From Ramlibacter sp. (GTDB taxonomy: Bacteria > Pseudomonadota > Gammaproteobacteria > Burkholderiales > Burkholderiaceae_C), in assembly GCA_023701085.1 (NCBI GenBank), contig JAMPXR010000207.1:1-5340 (forward strand): a stretch of 5,340 nt of DNA, given 5' to 3'. The notes under the pieces were generated by a model that had not been told where the DNA came from, did not search any database, and saw only the letters and a program-made list of their open reading frames with translations. This document shows positions 1 to 5,340 of the stretch, one piece after another. The position numbers and the translations under genes were made by a program. Each line of letters opens with the position of its first letter. Positions within the stretch are counted from its first letter, which is position 1.

Positions 1-417
1 CACGCGAACGATCTTGCGAAACAGCTTGACGTGGGGCGCGACGAGCGGCCGCTGGTCGATGTCCTGCAGCGCGCCACGGCCCTGCAGCGCGGTCGGCGCG
101 GCGCCCCCCAGCAGGATCACCGGCGACTGCGCCAGCTGGGCGTTCTTCAAGGCCGTGATGGTGTTGGCGATGCCCGGTCCCGCTGTCACCGCCGCGACGC
201 CCGGCAGGCCCGACAGCCGCGCCGTCGCGTCGGCCGCGAACACGGCGGTGGCTTCGTCGCGCACGTCGACCACGCGGATGCCGCGCGCCCTGGATGCGCT
301 CAGGATCGGCGAGATGTGGCCGCCGCACAGGGTGAAGAGGCAGCGCACGCCGTGCGCCCGCAGCGCGTCCGCGACGCGGTCGCCGCCGTGCTGCGCGGGC
401 AGCGATTCCGGTTTCAT
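1..417 (-). CDS. TPP-dependent enzyme, ILVBL / 2-hydroxyacyl-CoA lyase-like (N-terminal part, cut by window edge)
   Basis: The first 139 codons are present; the rest lies beyond the left edge. The translation starts [19 protein letters not shown] and is the TPP-binding N domain of the acetolactate-synthase superfamily. Residues 27-39 ([13 protein letters not shown]) and the run [20 protein letters not shown] resemble the human ILVBL protein (HACL2, a 2-hydroxyacyl-CoA lyase) more than classical IlvB, which has a GYPGG-type motif at the first position. Glu55 aligns with the glutamate that activates the TPP aminopyrimidine ring. [20 protein letters not shown] and the following SPVILLGG fit the family. 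The start ATG lies 23 bp after the acyl-CoA synthetase stop, so the two are probably co-transcribed. No strong Shine-Dalgarno is visible (only a weak GAAAGACAGAG stretch). Superfamily membership is secure. The exact reaction is not: the TPP-motif domain is outside the window, and a carboligase or decarboxylase remains possible. Confidence 0.85.
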   Translation of the reverse strand, partial: MKPESLPAQHGGDRVADALRAHGVRCLFTLCGGHISPILSASRARGIRVVDVRDEATAVFAADATARLSGLPGVAAVTAGPGIANTITALKNAQLAQSPVILLGGAAPTALQGRGALQDIDQRPLVAPHVKLFRKIVRV

Positions 418-440
418 CGTGTCGCTCTGTCTTTCAGTTT

Positions 441-2120
441 TCAGGCCCAGTGCACCGCGCCGCCGGTGGCATACCAGTGGTCCACCGCATCGCTGACGGC
501 GGCCTCGATGCGGCTGCGGCGGATCTTCATGGTCGGCGTCAGGCAGCCATTTTCGATCGACCAGGGCTCGCGCGCCACCACGATCATGCGCAGCCGCTCG
601 TGCAGCGCCAGTTCGCCGTTGACATTCTCGAGCAGCCGGCCGAGTTCGGCCTGAACCTGCGAGCGCACAGCCGGGTCGTCCAGGCGCGGGCGGATGCTTT
701 CCGCCAGCACGACGATCGCGTACGCGGCGGACTGGCCGACACCGGAGACCAGCGACAACTCCACCATCGGATGGGCGTTCAGCATGTTCTCGATCGGGGC
801 CGGCGCGACGTATTCGCCCTTGGCGGTCTTGAACAGATCCTTGACGCGCCCGGTCAGCTTGAGCAGGCCGTCGGGGCCACGCTCGCCCTGGTCGCCGGTA
901 CGGAAGAATCCGTCCTCGGTAAAGGCCTGCGCATTCAGGTCGGGCCGCTTGTAATAGCCGGCGAACTGGCCGGGGGCCTTGATCAGGATCTCGCCGTCCT
1001 CGCTCAGGCGCGCCTGCACCCCCGGCAGGGGCACGCCCACGTAACCCGGCGCGCTCAGCCGCTCGGAGGAGCTGTGGGAAAACGCGAAGTCCTCGGTCAT
1101 CCCGTAGCCTTCGACCAGTTTCAGCCCCAGCCGGCGGTACCAGGCGATCAATTCCGCGGGGATGGGGGCCGAGCCGCTGCCGGCCCGCCGCACCTTATCC
1201 AGGCCCAGGCCCTTGAGCACCTTGCGGCCGACCAGGCGGCCCAGGAGGGGAATGCGCAGCAGCCGGTCCAGCTTTGCCGGCGGCATCTTCGCGAAGACAC
1301 CCTGCTGGAACTTGAGCCACAGGCGCGGCACGGAAATGAAGGTGGTGGGGCGCGCCCTCTGCAGGTCCGCGACGAAGGTGTCCAGCGCCTCGGCGAAGAA
1401 GATGTGCGCGCTGCCGTCCACCAGCGAGGCGCACTCGACCCAGGCGCGCTCGAAGCTGTGTGCCAGCGGCAGGTAGGAGATCATCCGGTGGTCCCCGCCT
1501 TCCCCGAGGATCGACCGCATGTAGTTGACGATGCCGACGCTGGCCCGCGTCACCGCGCTGAAGGGCAGCATCACGCCCTTGGGCTGGCCGGTCGAGCCGG
1601 AGGTGTAGATCAGCATCGCCAGTTCATCGGGCGAACGGTGCGGTTTCCCCAACACCGGATCGGTGCGCGCGACGATCGCATCCCAGGTGTCGTAAGGCGT
1701 GGCCGGCGCGAGCGGCAACGCGATGCACGGCAGGCCTTCGGGCACGCCGCGCGCCTGCTGCTCCCAGATGTCGAGCTTGCCCACGAACAGCAGGCTGGCC
1801 TCGCTGTCTTCCAGCACGAAGCGGACCGTCTCGGCGGTCTCGGTCGGGAAGATCGCCACGGTGGTGCCGCCCGCCATCCAGATCGCCAGTTCCGCCATGA
1901 AGAAGTGCGCGCAGTTCTTCGACAGGATGGCGATGCGCGCGCCGCGCTCGAAGTCCATCGACAGCAGGTGGCAGGCCATGCGGCGCGCCTGCCCCACCAC
2001 CTCGGCCCAGGTGTAGTCGATCACCCGGCCGCCGCCCACGGGCTGCGTCAGGTACACCTTCCGCGCGCGCTCTTTCTCGTGGTCGAGCACGTGGTCGAGG
2101 ATCAGCTTGTCCTGTGTCAT
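441..2120 (-). CDS. Long-chain-type acyl-CoA synthetase (AMP-forming)
   Basis: A 559-residue member of the ANL adenylating superfamily. It should convert a carboxylic acid, ATP and CoA to acyl-CoA, AMP and pyrophosphate. Visible motifs in order: phosphate-binding loop [11 protein letters not shown] (172-182), acyl/adenine-site motif GYGMTED (338-344), FRTGD (406-410), hinge and C-domain motif [16 protein letters not shown] (423-438), and catalytic lysine K532 in LTPTMKIRR. The ending [12 protein letters not shown] and the spacing resemble long-chain (FAA1/ACSBG-like) ligases more than acetyl-CoA synthetases, but 559 residues is short for that group. The start at 2120 ([10 protein letters not shown]) is preferred because AGGGA lies 8 nt upstream and family similarity begins there. 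The frame stays open to 2474, but those 118 extra residues are low-complexity and translate the intergenic repeat. The gene heads a probable two-gene operon with the TPP enzyme. The chain length of its substrate cannot be read from the sequence. Confidence 0.93.
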   Translation of the reverse strand: MTQDKLILDHVLDHEKERARKVYLTQPVGGGRVIDYTWAEVVGQARRMACHLLSMDFERGARIAILSKNCAHFFMAELAIWMAGGTTVAIFPTETAETVRFVLEDSEASLLFVGKLDIWEQQARGVPEGLPCIALPLAPATPYDTWDAIVARTDPVLGKPHRSPDELAMLIYTSGSTGQPKGVMLPFSAVTRASVGIVNYMRSILGEGGDHRMISYLPLAHSFERAWVECASLVDGSAHIFFAEALDTFVADLQRARPTTFISVPRLWLKFQQGVFAKMPPAKLDRLLRIPLLGRLVGRKVLKGLGLDKVRRAGSGSAPIPAELIAWYRRLGLKLVEGYGMTEDFAFSHSSSERLSAPGYVGVPLPGVQARLSEDGEILIKAPGQFAGYYKRPDLNAQAFTEDGFFRTGDQGERGPDGLLKLTGRVKDLFKTAKGEYVAPAPIENMLNAHPMVELSLVSGVGQSAAYAIVVLAESIRPRLDDPAVRSQVQAELGRLLENVNGELALHERLRMIVVAREPWSIENGCLTPTMKIRRSRIEAAVSDAVDHWYATGGAVHWA

Positions 2121-2128
2121 GTCCCGAT

Positions 2129-2133
2129 TCCCT
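2129..2133 (-). promoter_or_regulatory. Ribosome binding site of the acyl-CoA synthetase
   Basis: On the minus strand AGGGA is followed by 8 nt and ATG at 2120. It decides the start codon against the upstream in-frame ATG codons, which lie inside the gene-free repeat region and would add 118 residues unrelated to the family. Confidence 0.7.
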
Positions 2134-2148
2134 GGCGCGTGGAGACAA

Positions 2149-2169
2149 GTGCGCCGGACTCCGGCGCAC
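2149..2169. promoter_or_regulatory. 21-bp palindrome upstream of the acyl-CoA synthetase operon
   Basis: The arms GTGCGCCGGA (2149-2158) and TCCGGCGCAC (2160-2169) are exact reverse complements around a single base. The palindrome ends 28 bp before the ATG at 2120, where an operator or a 5'-UTR hairpin could act. On the minus strand it is followed by TTGTCTCC, not a run of T, so it is a poor intrinsic terminator. No convincing -35/-10 pair was found around it. The function as an operator, for instance for a TetR-type regulator of acyl-CoA metabolism, is inference only. Confidence 0.45.
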
Positions 2170-2231
2170 AGGTTACCCGTGCCCATCCGCGCGGGGCTAC
2201 TGGTGGATTCCCGTGTGTGGTGCCGTGGGGT

Positions 2232-2467
2232 CGCGGCAGGCGCAGCCCTGCGCAGGCTCACACTGTTGCGGTCTGCGCTTCGCTCCGACTTCGCTGCGTC
2301 GCCCGGCCTGGGGTCGGCGGCGCAGAACTCGCTACGGGCCATGAAAGGCCCTCCGCTCAAACAACTGCGCCGAGTCAGTTCACAAGGCGCGCTGCAGCGC
2401 GCTCCGACCCCAGGCCGGCCGACGCAGCCGCACCAGAGATCGCCTGCGCCGGGCTGCGCCTGCCGCG
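2232..2467. repeat. Long structured imperfect palindrome (intergenic repeat element)
   Basis: Nested inverted repeats fill most of the 373-bp gap between puuD and the acyl-CoA synthetase. The outer arms 2232-2257 and 2442-2467 pair over 26 bp with one mismatch. The inner arms 2293-2317 and 2404-2428 pair over 25 bp with one mismatch. Inside them an 8-bp stem (2318-2325 with 2365-2372) carries a small apical hairpin (GGGCC 2336-2340 with GGCCC 2347-2351). A perfect 16-bp palindrome, GCGCGCTGCAGCGCGC (2387-2402), forms a second branch, so the inner part can fold as a three-way junction. The left side is longer than the right between outer and inner arms (35 against 13 nt), partly because of an 11-bp tandem near-duplication at 2278-2299. 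The element starts 26 bp after the puuD stop. It resembles dispersed intergenic repeats of high-GC proteobacteria, but I cannot name a family and copy number is unknown. It contains no supportable gene and no transposase. Confidence 0.8.
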
Positions 2468-2493
2468 GGGACACGCCGCGCGTGAACTGTGGG

Positions 2494-3696
2494 TCAAGGC
2501 GCCGGCGCTCCGCCCTGGAACCACTGCGCGATCAGGGCCCGTTCGGCTTCCGTGATGCCGGTGGCGTTGTTCATCGGCATGAGTCGGGTGACGACGGCCT
2601 GCTGGTACACGGACTGGGCATGTTGCCTCACGGCCGCGGGCGAATCGAGCCGCACGTTCTTCATCTGGACCTGCGCGCCGTGGCACAGGTAACAACGTTG
2701 CGCCAGCACCTGCCGCACTTCCTGGTACCCGACGGCGCGCGGCGCCTCGGTCACCGCCTTGGCCGCCGCCTCGGGTCGCAGCCAGGCCACCACGCCCGCG
2801 ATCACGGCCACGCCCACGGCGGCATACGGCAAGGGATGCCGGTTGCGGCCCAGCTTCCAGCCATGGCGCAGCACGAAGAACTGGCGTATCGCCGCGCCGG
2901 CGAACATCATGAGGATCAGCACCAGCCAGTTGCGCGGATGGCTCCACGTGAAGCTGTAATGGTTGCTCAGCATCGAAAACAGCACCGGCAACGTGAAATA
3001 GGTGTTGTGCACGCTGCGCTGCTTGGCGCGCTGGCCGTGGATCGGGTCCACCGGCCGCCCCGCCTTGACCGCCGCCACCACCTTCCTCTGCCCCGGGATG
3101 ATCCAGAACAGCACATTGGCGCTCATCGCCGTGGCCAGCATCGCGCCCACCAGCAGGAACGCCGCCCGGCCCGCGAACCACCGGCAGGCCAGCCACGAGG
3201 CCACGCAGACCAGCACCACCACCAGCGCCGCGACGAGGGCGTCGCCCTTGCCACGCTCGCCGAAGACGCGGCAGATCGCGTCGTAGAGGAGCCAGAACAG
3301 CGCCAGGAACGACAGCGCCGCGGCCACCGCGACGCCCGGCGGCCAATCCATGACCGACTTGTCGACCAGGTAAGTGCCGGGCTGCCACAGATAGGAGATC
3401 GCGAACAGCGCGAAACCGGTCAGCCAGGTCGCATAGCTTTCCCAATAGAACCAGTGCAGGTGGGCGGGCAGCGCGGGCGGCGCGACATTGAACTTGACCG
3501 GGTGGTAGAAGCCGCCGCCGTGCACCGCCCACAACTCGCCGTCCGCGCCCTGCTTCCTGAGCTCGAGGTCGGCCGGCGGCGTGAGGCTGGCGTCGAGGAA
3601 CACGAAATAGAAGGACGAGCCGATCCAGGCGATGGCGGTGATCACGTGCGCCCATCGCAGCAGCAGGTTGGACCAGTCGAGAAGGTAGCTTTCCAT
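2494..3696 (-). CDS. puuD: Membrane-bound urate hydroxylase with C-terminal cytochrome c domain (PuuD)
   Basis: A 400-residue protein of the PuuD type, which oxidises urate to 5-hydroxyisourate in the membrane and is thought to pass electrons to the respiratory chain rather than make peroxide as soluble uricase does. Residues 1 to about 306 form the membrane domain (Urate_ox_N family). About seven or eight hydrophobic segments are visible, near 10-33, 82-104, 120-142, 152-171, 177-199, 255-275 and 289-306, with a weaker one near 230-243. Typical stretches are WAHVITAIAWIGSSFYF, the GGGFYHPVKF loop and LHWFYWESYATWLTGF. Residues 323-400 are a cytochrome c domain with haem site CYLCH (335-339) and a candidate axial methionine in RLMPMNN (373 or 375). 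The start at 3696 is 5 bp after the xdhC stop without a clear Shine-Dalgarno, which suggests translational coupling. The symbol here is unrelated to E. coli puuD of putrescine degradation. Confidence 0.95.
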   Translation of the reverse strand: MESYLLDWSNLLLRWAHVITAIAWIGSSFYFVFLDASLTPPADLELRKQGADGELWAVHGGGFYHPVKFNVAPPALPAHLHWFYWESYATWLTGFALFAISYLWQPGTYLVDKSVMDWPPGVAVAAALSFLALFWLLYDAICRVFGERGKGDALVAALVVVLVCVASWLACRWFAGRAAFLLVGAMLATAMSANVLFWIIPGQRKVVAAVKAGRPVDPIHGQRAKQRSVHNTYFTLPVLFSMLSNHYSFTWSHPRNWLVLILMMFAGAAIRQFFVLRHGWKLGRNRHPLPYAAVGVAVIAGVVAWLRPEAAAKAVTEAPRAVGYQEVRQVLAQRCYLCHGAQVQMKNVRLDSPAAVRQHAQSVYQQAVVTRLMPMNNATGITEAERALIAQWFQGGAPAP

Positions 3697-3701
3697 GCGT
3701 G

Positions 3702-4523
3702 TCAGCCGCGCCGCGCGCCGCCCTCGTCATGCGGCGGCGCCAGTTGCAGCAGCTGCGCCGCCACGGCCACGGCGATCACCTCCGGCTGCTTGCCCCGGAT
3801 GCCGGGCAGCCCGATCGGGCAGGTGACGCGCGACAGCTCCTCGCCGGTGAAACCGCGTTCGGCCAGCCGATGCCGGAACGTGGCCCACTTGGTCCGGCTG
3901 CCGATCAGGCCGATGTAGCAAAGGTCCTGGCGCTGGCGCTGGCGCCGCAGGCAGGCCGCCACGATGTCCAGGTCCTCGGCATGGCTGAAGCTCATGATCA
4001 GCACGCGCGATTGCGCCGGCAGATCCGCGACCGCGGCATGCACCGGGTCCGAGTGCTCGCAAACCACGTGGTCCGGCACTTGCGGCGGAAAGATCTCGTC
4101 GCGGCTGTCGATCCAGGTGACGGCGAACGGCAGGGGCGCGAGTGCCTGCACCAGCGCCTTGCCCACGTGGCCTCCGCCGAACAGCGCCAGCGGCGCCCGC
4201 CGCAGGGCCTGCCGCGCCTGCAGCGCCGCGATGTCGCTGGCGCCGACCCGCTGGAAGCGCAGCTGCATCACGCCGCCGCAGCATTGCCCGAGGCCCGGGC
4301 CCAGCGCATAAGGGCGCACATCGTCGCCCTGCCCTCCCGCCAGCCGGCGCCGCGCCTCCTCGATGGCGTCGAGTTCCAGATGCCCACCGCCGATGGTGCC
4401 GAGCACCGCAGCCGGAAAGACGGCCATCCAGGTGCCGGCCTCGCGCGGCACCGAGCCCTGCGTCGCCTCCACGCTCACCAGCACGGCGGCGTCGCTGATC
4501 GATCCTGGTGTGACAACCTTCAT
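3702..4523 (-). CDS. xdhC: XdhC, molybdenum-cofactor insertion/sulfuration chaperone for xanthine dehydrogenase
   Basis: A 273-residue XdhC/CoxI-family protein. In characterised members it binds molybdenum cofactor, promotes its sulfuration and hands it to xanthine dehydrogenase. The N-terminal XdhC_CoxI domain shows GSVPREAG (23-30), GTIGGGHLE (42-50) and GPGLGQCCGG (75-84), whose cysteine pair is the region linked to cofactor binding. The C-terminal Rossmann-like domain shows ALFGGGHVGKALV (113-125), YIGLIGSRTK (203-212) and CPIGLPGIRGKQPEVIAVAV (235-254). The start at 4523 (MKVVTPGSISDAAVLVSVEA) is chosen because family similarity begins almost at once. An in-frame ATG at 4598 would add 25 residues without family likeness, within the divergent control region. 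Neither start has a good Shine-Dalgarno. It is the first gene of a pair with puuD. The xdhA and xdhB genes are absent from the window, so the partner enzyme must be encoded elsewhere. Confidence 0.93.
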   Translation of the reverse strand: MKVVTPGSISDAAVLVSVEATQGSVPREAGTWMAVFPAAVLGTIGGGHLELDAIEEARRRLAGGQGDDVRPYALGPGLGQCCGGVMQLRFQRVGASDIAALQARQALRRAPLALFGGGHVGKALVQALAPLPFAVTWIDSRDEIFPPQVPDHVVCEHSDPVHAAVADLPAQSRVLIMSFSHAEDLDIVAACLRRQRQRQDLCYIGLIGSRTKWATFRHRLAERGFTGEELSRVTCPIGLPGIRGKQPEVIAVAVAAQLLQLAPPHDEGGARRG

Positions 4524-4658
4524 GGACAGTCGCAGCTTAAAGCGTCTATTCGCAACAGTCGTTGCCGCCTGGTAAACCCCGTCGTCAAGCCGGTCCATTT
4601 CGCGTTGAATAGCTCAGCTTTCACGCACGGGCGACGCGTGCGAATCAAGGAAACACCG
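4524..4658. promoter_or_regulatory. Divergent intergenic region between xdhC-puuD and the lipoprotein gene
   Basis: These 135 bp must hold the start signals of both the leftward xdhC-puuD unit and the rightward lipoprotein gene. They are visibly less GC-rich than the coding DNA. Two inverted repeats are present: GCAAC-AGTC-GTTGC (4552-4565), 29 bp before the xdhC ATG, and CGCACG-7 nt-CGTGCG (4624-4642), just before the lipoprotein ribosome binding site. The first could be an operator of the purine genes and the second a 5'-UTR hairpin. I could not find a convincing sigma-70 -35/-10 pair on either strand. Confidence 0.5.
4647..4653 (+). promoter_or_regulatory. Ribosome binding site of the lipoprotein gene
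   Basis: AAGGAAA lies 5 nt before the ATG at 4659 (7 nt from the AGGA core). It fixes the start directly in front of a lipoprotein signal peptide, although the frame stays open far upstream through antisense of xdhC. Confidence 0.75.
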
Positions 4659-5174
4659 ATGAAGCATATTCCCGGCCGGTACCTGGCGGCGCTGCCGCCC
4701 CTGGCGATGGTCGCGGCCCTGCTGGCGGCTTGCTCCTCCACGCCGCTGCCGCCGCCCGCCCCGCCGGCGCAGCCCGCCACGGAGCCGGGCGCCGCGGACG
4801 GCCGCAGCCAAGCCCCCGCGCCGCGCGCCCGTTCCTCGAGCGCCGCCAATGCGCGAGCGTACCGTGCCGACGCGGCCAGCCACCTGTACGGCCTGAACCA
4901 GGAACGCATCTACAAAGGCCGGTTGCCGCCCATGCTGTACGCGATCGGCGTGCTCCAGGTGGAAGTCGACGGCCGCGGCAACGTGCGCAACCTCAACTGG
5001 ATGCGCGCGCCCCGGCACGCGCCGGAGGTCGTGGCGGAGATCGAGCGGACCGTGCGCGCCGCGGCACCGTTTCCCGCGCCGGCGCGCATGGGCAAGGTGG
5101 TCTACACCGATACCTGGCTGTGGCACAAGAGCGGGCGCTTCCAGCTCGACACGCTGACCGAAGGCCAGGATTAG
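4659..5174 (+). CDS. Putative outer-membrane lipoprotein with TonB C-terminal-like domain
   Basis: 171 residues. A type II signal peptide is clear: positive start MKHIPGRY, hydrophobic core LAALPPLAMVAALL, lipobox LAAC with Cys25 as the lipidated residue. Serines follow the cysteine, with no aspartate at +2, which fits outer-membrane sorting. Residues 29-60 are a low-complexity Pro/Ala/Arg linker. Residues about 66-167 look like a TonB-C (energy transducer) fold: YGLNQERIYKGRLPP, then the strand LYAIGVLQVEVDGRGNVRNL, helix EVVAEIERTVRAAAPFPAPA, and final strand YTDTWLWHKSGRFQLDTL. Similar short lipoproteins occur in Burkholderiales, usually annotated as hypothetical or TonB C-terminal proteins. 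A lipid anchor in place of the TonB transmembrane helix argues against a normal TonB role, and no ExbB/ExbD genes are nearby. Its function is unknown. It is transcribed divergently from xdhC and convergently with the 5-hydroxyisourate hydrolase gene. Confidence 0.85.
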   Translation: MKHIPGRYLAALPPLAMVAALLAACSSTPLPPPAPPAQPATEPGAADGRSQAPAPRARSSSAANARAYRADAASHLYGLNQERIYKGRLPPMLYAIGVLQVEVDGRGNVRNLNWMRAPRHAPEVVAEIERTVRAAAPFPAPARMGKVVYTDTWLWHKSGRFQLDTLTEGQD

Positions 5175-5214
5175 GGCCTGTTCACACTATTTTTGGCAGT
5201 GCGAACAGGCCCTA
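5172..5214. terminator. Strong hairpin between convergent genes, possible bidirectional terminator or small repeat
   Basis: The 12-bp arms TAGGGCCTGTTC (5172-5183) and GAACAGGCCCTA (5203-5214) are perfectly complementary. The stem continues after one A/C mismatch with CACT (5185-5188) pairing AGTG (5198-5201), leaving a 9-nt loop that holds a T-run. The first three bases are the TAG stop of the lipoprotein gene. It lies between the ends of two convergent genes, where a shared terminator is expected, but neither strand has a T-tract after the stem, so it is not a textbook intrinsic terminator. A small dispersed palindromic repeat is an alternative. Confidence 0.65.
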
Positions 5215-5243
5215 GTTGACCACCCCGAAGCGCCTGCGGCGCC

Positions 5244-5340
5244 TCACGACCCGCGGTAGGTCGAGTAGCTCCAGGGGCTGACCAGCAGCGGGACGTGGTA
5301 ATGCTGGTCGGCATGGGCCACGCCGAAGTCCAGGGTGACC
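5244..5340 (-). CDS. uraH: 5-hydroxyisourate hydrolase (transthyretin-like), C-terminal end, cut by window edge
   Basis: Only the last 31 codons and the TGA stop (5244-5246) are in the window. The translation ends with [10 protein letters not shown] and then WSYSTYRGS. The C-terminal YRGS tetrapeptide is the signature of 5-hydroxyisourate hydrolases within the transthyretin family, and the second histidine of HYHVPLL matches an active-site histidine. The enzyme hydrolyses 5-hydroxyisourate, the product of urate oxidation, to OHCU on the way to S-allantoin. This fits PuuD encoded 1.5 kb away on the same strand, although the plus-strand lipoprotein gene separates them. The usual length of about 110-130 residues implies that roughly 80-100 residues lie beyond the right edge. 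The symbol is the common one; hiuH and pucM are used for the same function. Confidence 0.93.
   Translation of the reverse strand, partial: VTLDFGVAHADQHYHVPLLVSPWSYSTYRGS

Noticed and set aside
2293..2428. The branched core of the repeat as a tRNA or other known structured RNA
   Set aside because: The 25-bp stem is much too long for a tRNA acceptor arm, there is no anticodon arm or CCA-like end, and it matches no riboswitch or RNA family I recognise.
2121..2474. A 118-residue N-terminal extension of the acyl-CoA synthetase
   Set aside because: The extension translates the palindromic repeat and upstream region and has no family likeness. A good ribosome binding site stands before the ATG at 2120.
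450..2555. A 701-codon open frame on the plus strand across the acyl-CoA synthetase gene
   Set aside because: It is antisense to a gene with all expected catalytic motifs. Its translation is rich in Arg, Ala, Gly, His and Gln without recognisable domains, the usual artefact of GC-rich codon bias.
2107..3918. A 603-codon open frame on the plus strand across the repeat and puuD
   Set aside because: It is antisense to puuD, low-complexity (many His, Arg and Gln), has no domain, and begins within the acyl-CoA synthetase N-terminus and its upstream region.
4583..4588. TTGACG on the minus strand as the -35 box of xdhC
   Set aside because: No acceptable -10 hexamer lies 16-18 bp downstream (GCAACG stands at 17 bp), so I do not call a promoter.
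4524..4598. A 25-residue N-terminal extension of XdhC from the ATG at 4598
   Set aside because: The residues do not resemble XdhC N-termini, no ribosome binding site precedes that ATG, and it would occupy the divergent control region. The chosen start also lacks a good site, so this is a preference and not proof.
5230..5242. GCGCC-TGC-GGCGC hairpin just after the 5-hydroxyisourate hydrolase stop as its terminator
   Set aside because: The stem is only 5 bp with no T-tract, and such dyads are common by chance in this base composition. The 5172-5214 hairpin is a far better candidate.
1..5340. CRISPR array, transposase, phage or defence genes
   Set aside because: No regularly spaced direct repeats, and every long frame with recognisable motifs is a metabolic or envelope gene.

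Overview
The window is high-GC DNA (roughly two thirds G+C by eye) that looks like a chromosomal segment of a betaproteobacterium, most likely Burkholderiales. This placement rests on the gene types, the codon use and the style of the structured intergenic repeat. It is an inference, because no rRNA or other marker gene is present. All genes but one lie on the minus strand.

Layout, left to right. (1) A minus-strand pair transcribed from about 2120 down to the left edge: a long-chain-type acyl-CoA synthetase (441-2120), then the N-terminal 139 codons of a thiamine-diphosphate (TPP) enzyme of the ILVBL/2-hydroxyacyl-CoA lyase type (1-417). (2) A 373-bp gene-free stretch (2121-2493) with a 21-bp palindrome upstream of the synthetase and an elaborate imperfect palindromic repeat at 2232-2467. 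(3) The minus-strand purine genes xdhC (3702-4523) and puuD (2494-3696), only 5 bp apart and surely co-transcribed. (4) A 135-bp divergent intergenic region (4524-4658). (5) The only plus-strand gene, a small lipoprotein with a TonB-C-like domain (4659-5174). (6) A strong hairpin at 5172-5214 that starts on the lipoprotein stop codon. (7) The C-terminal 31 codons of a 5-hydroxyisourate hydrolase on the minus strand, running off the right edge (5244-5340).

Functionally, the right half belongs to aerobic purine degradation. XdhC matures the molybdenum cofactor for xanthine dehydrogenase, which makes urate. PuuD is a membrane urate hydroxylase with a fused cytochrome c domain and yields 5-hydroxyisourate. 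The transthyretin-like hydrolase takes the next step, towards allantoin. The xanthine dehydrogenase subunits and the OHCU decarboxylase are not in the window. The lipoprotein gene sits between the hydrolase and xdhC on the opposite strand, so the purine genes are not one continuous operon here.

The left pair may be a fatty-acid module. An acyl-CoA ligase next to a 2-hydroxyacyl-CoA-lyase-like enzyme suggests activation and C1 shortening of 2-hydroxy acids (alpha-oxidation-like chemistry), but this is inferred from neighbourhood and family resemblance only. I found no clear new defence or mobile system. The least explained items are the structured repeat at 2232-2467 and the lyase/ligase pair.
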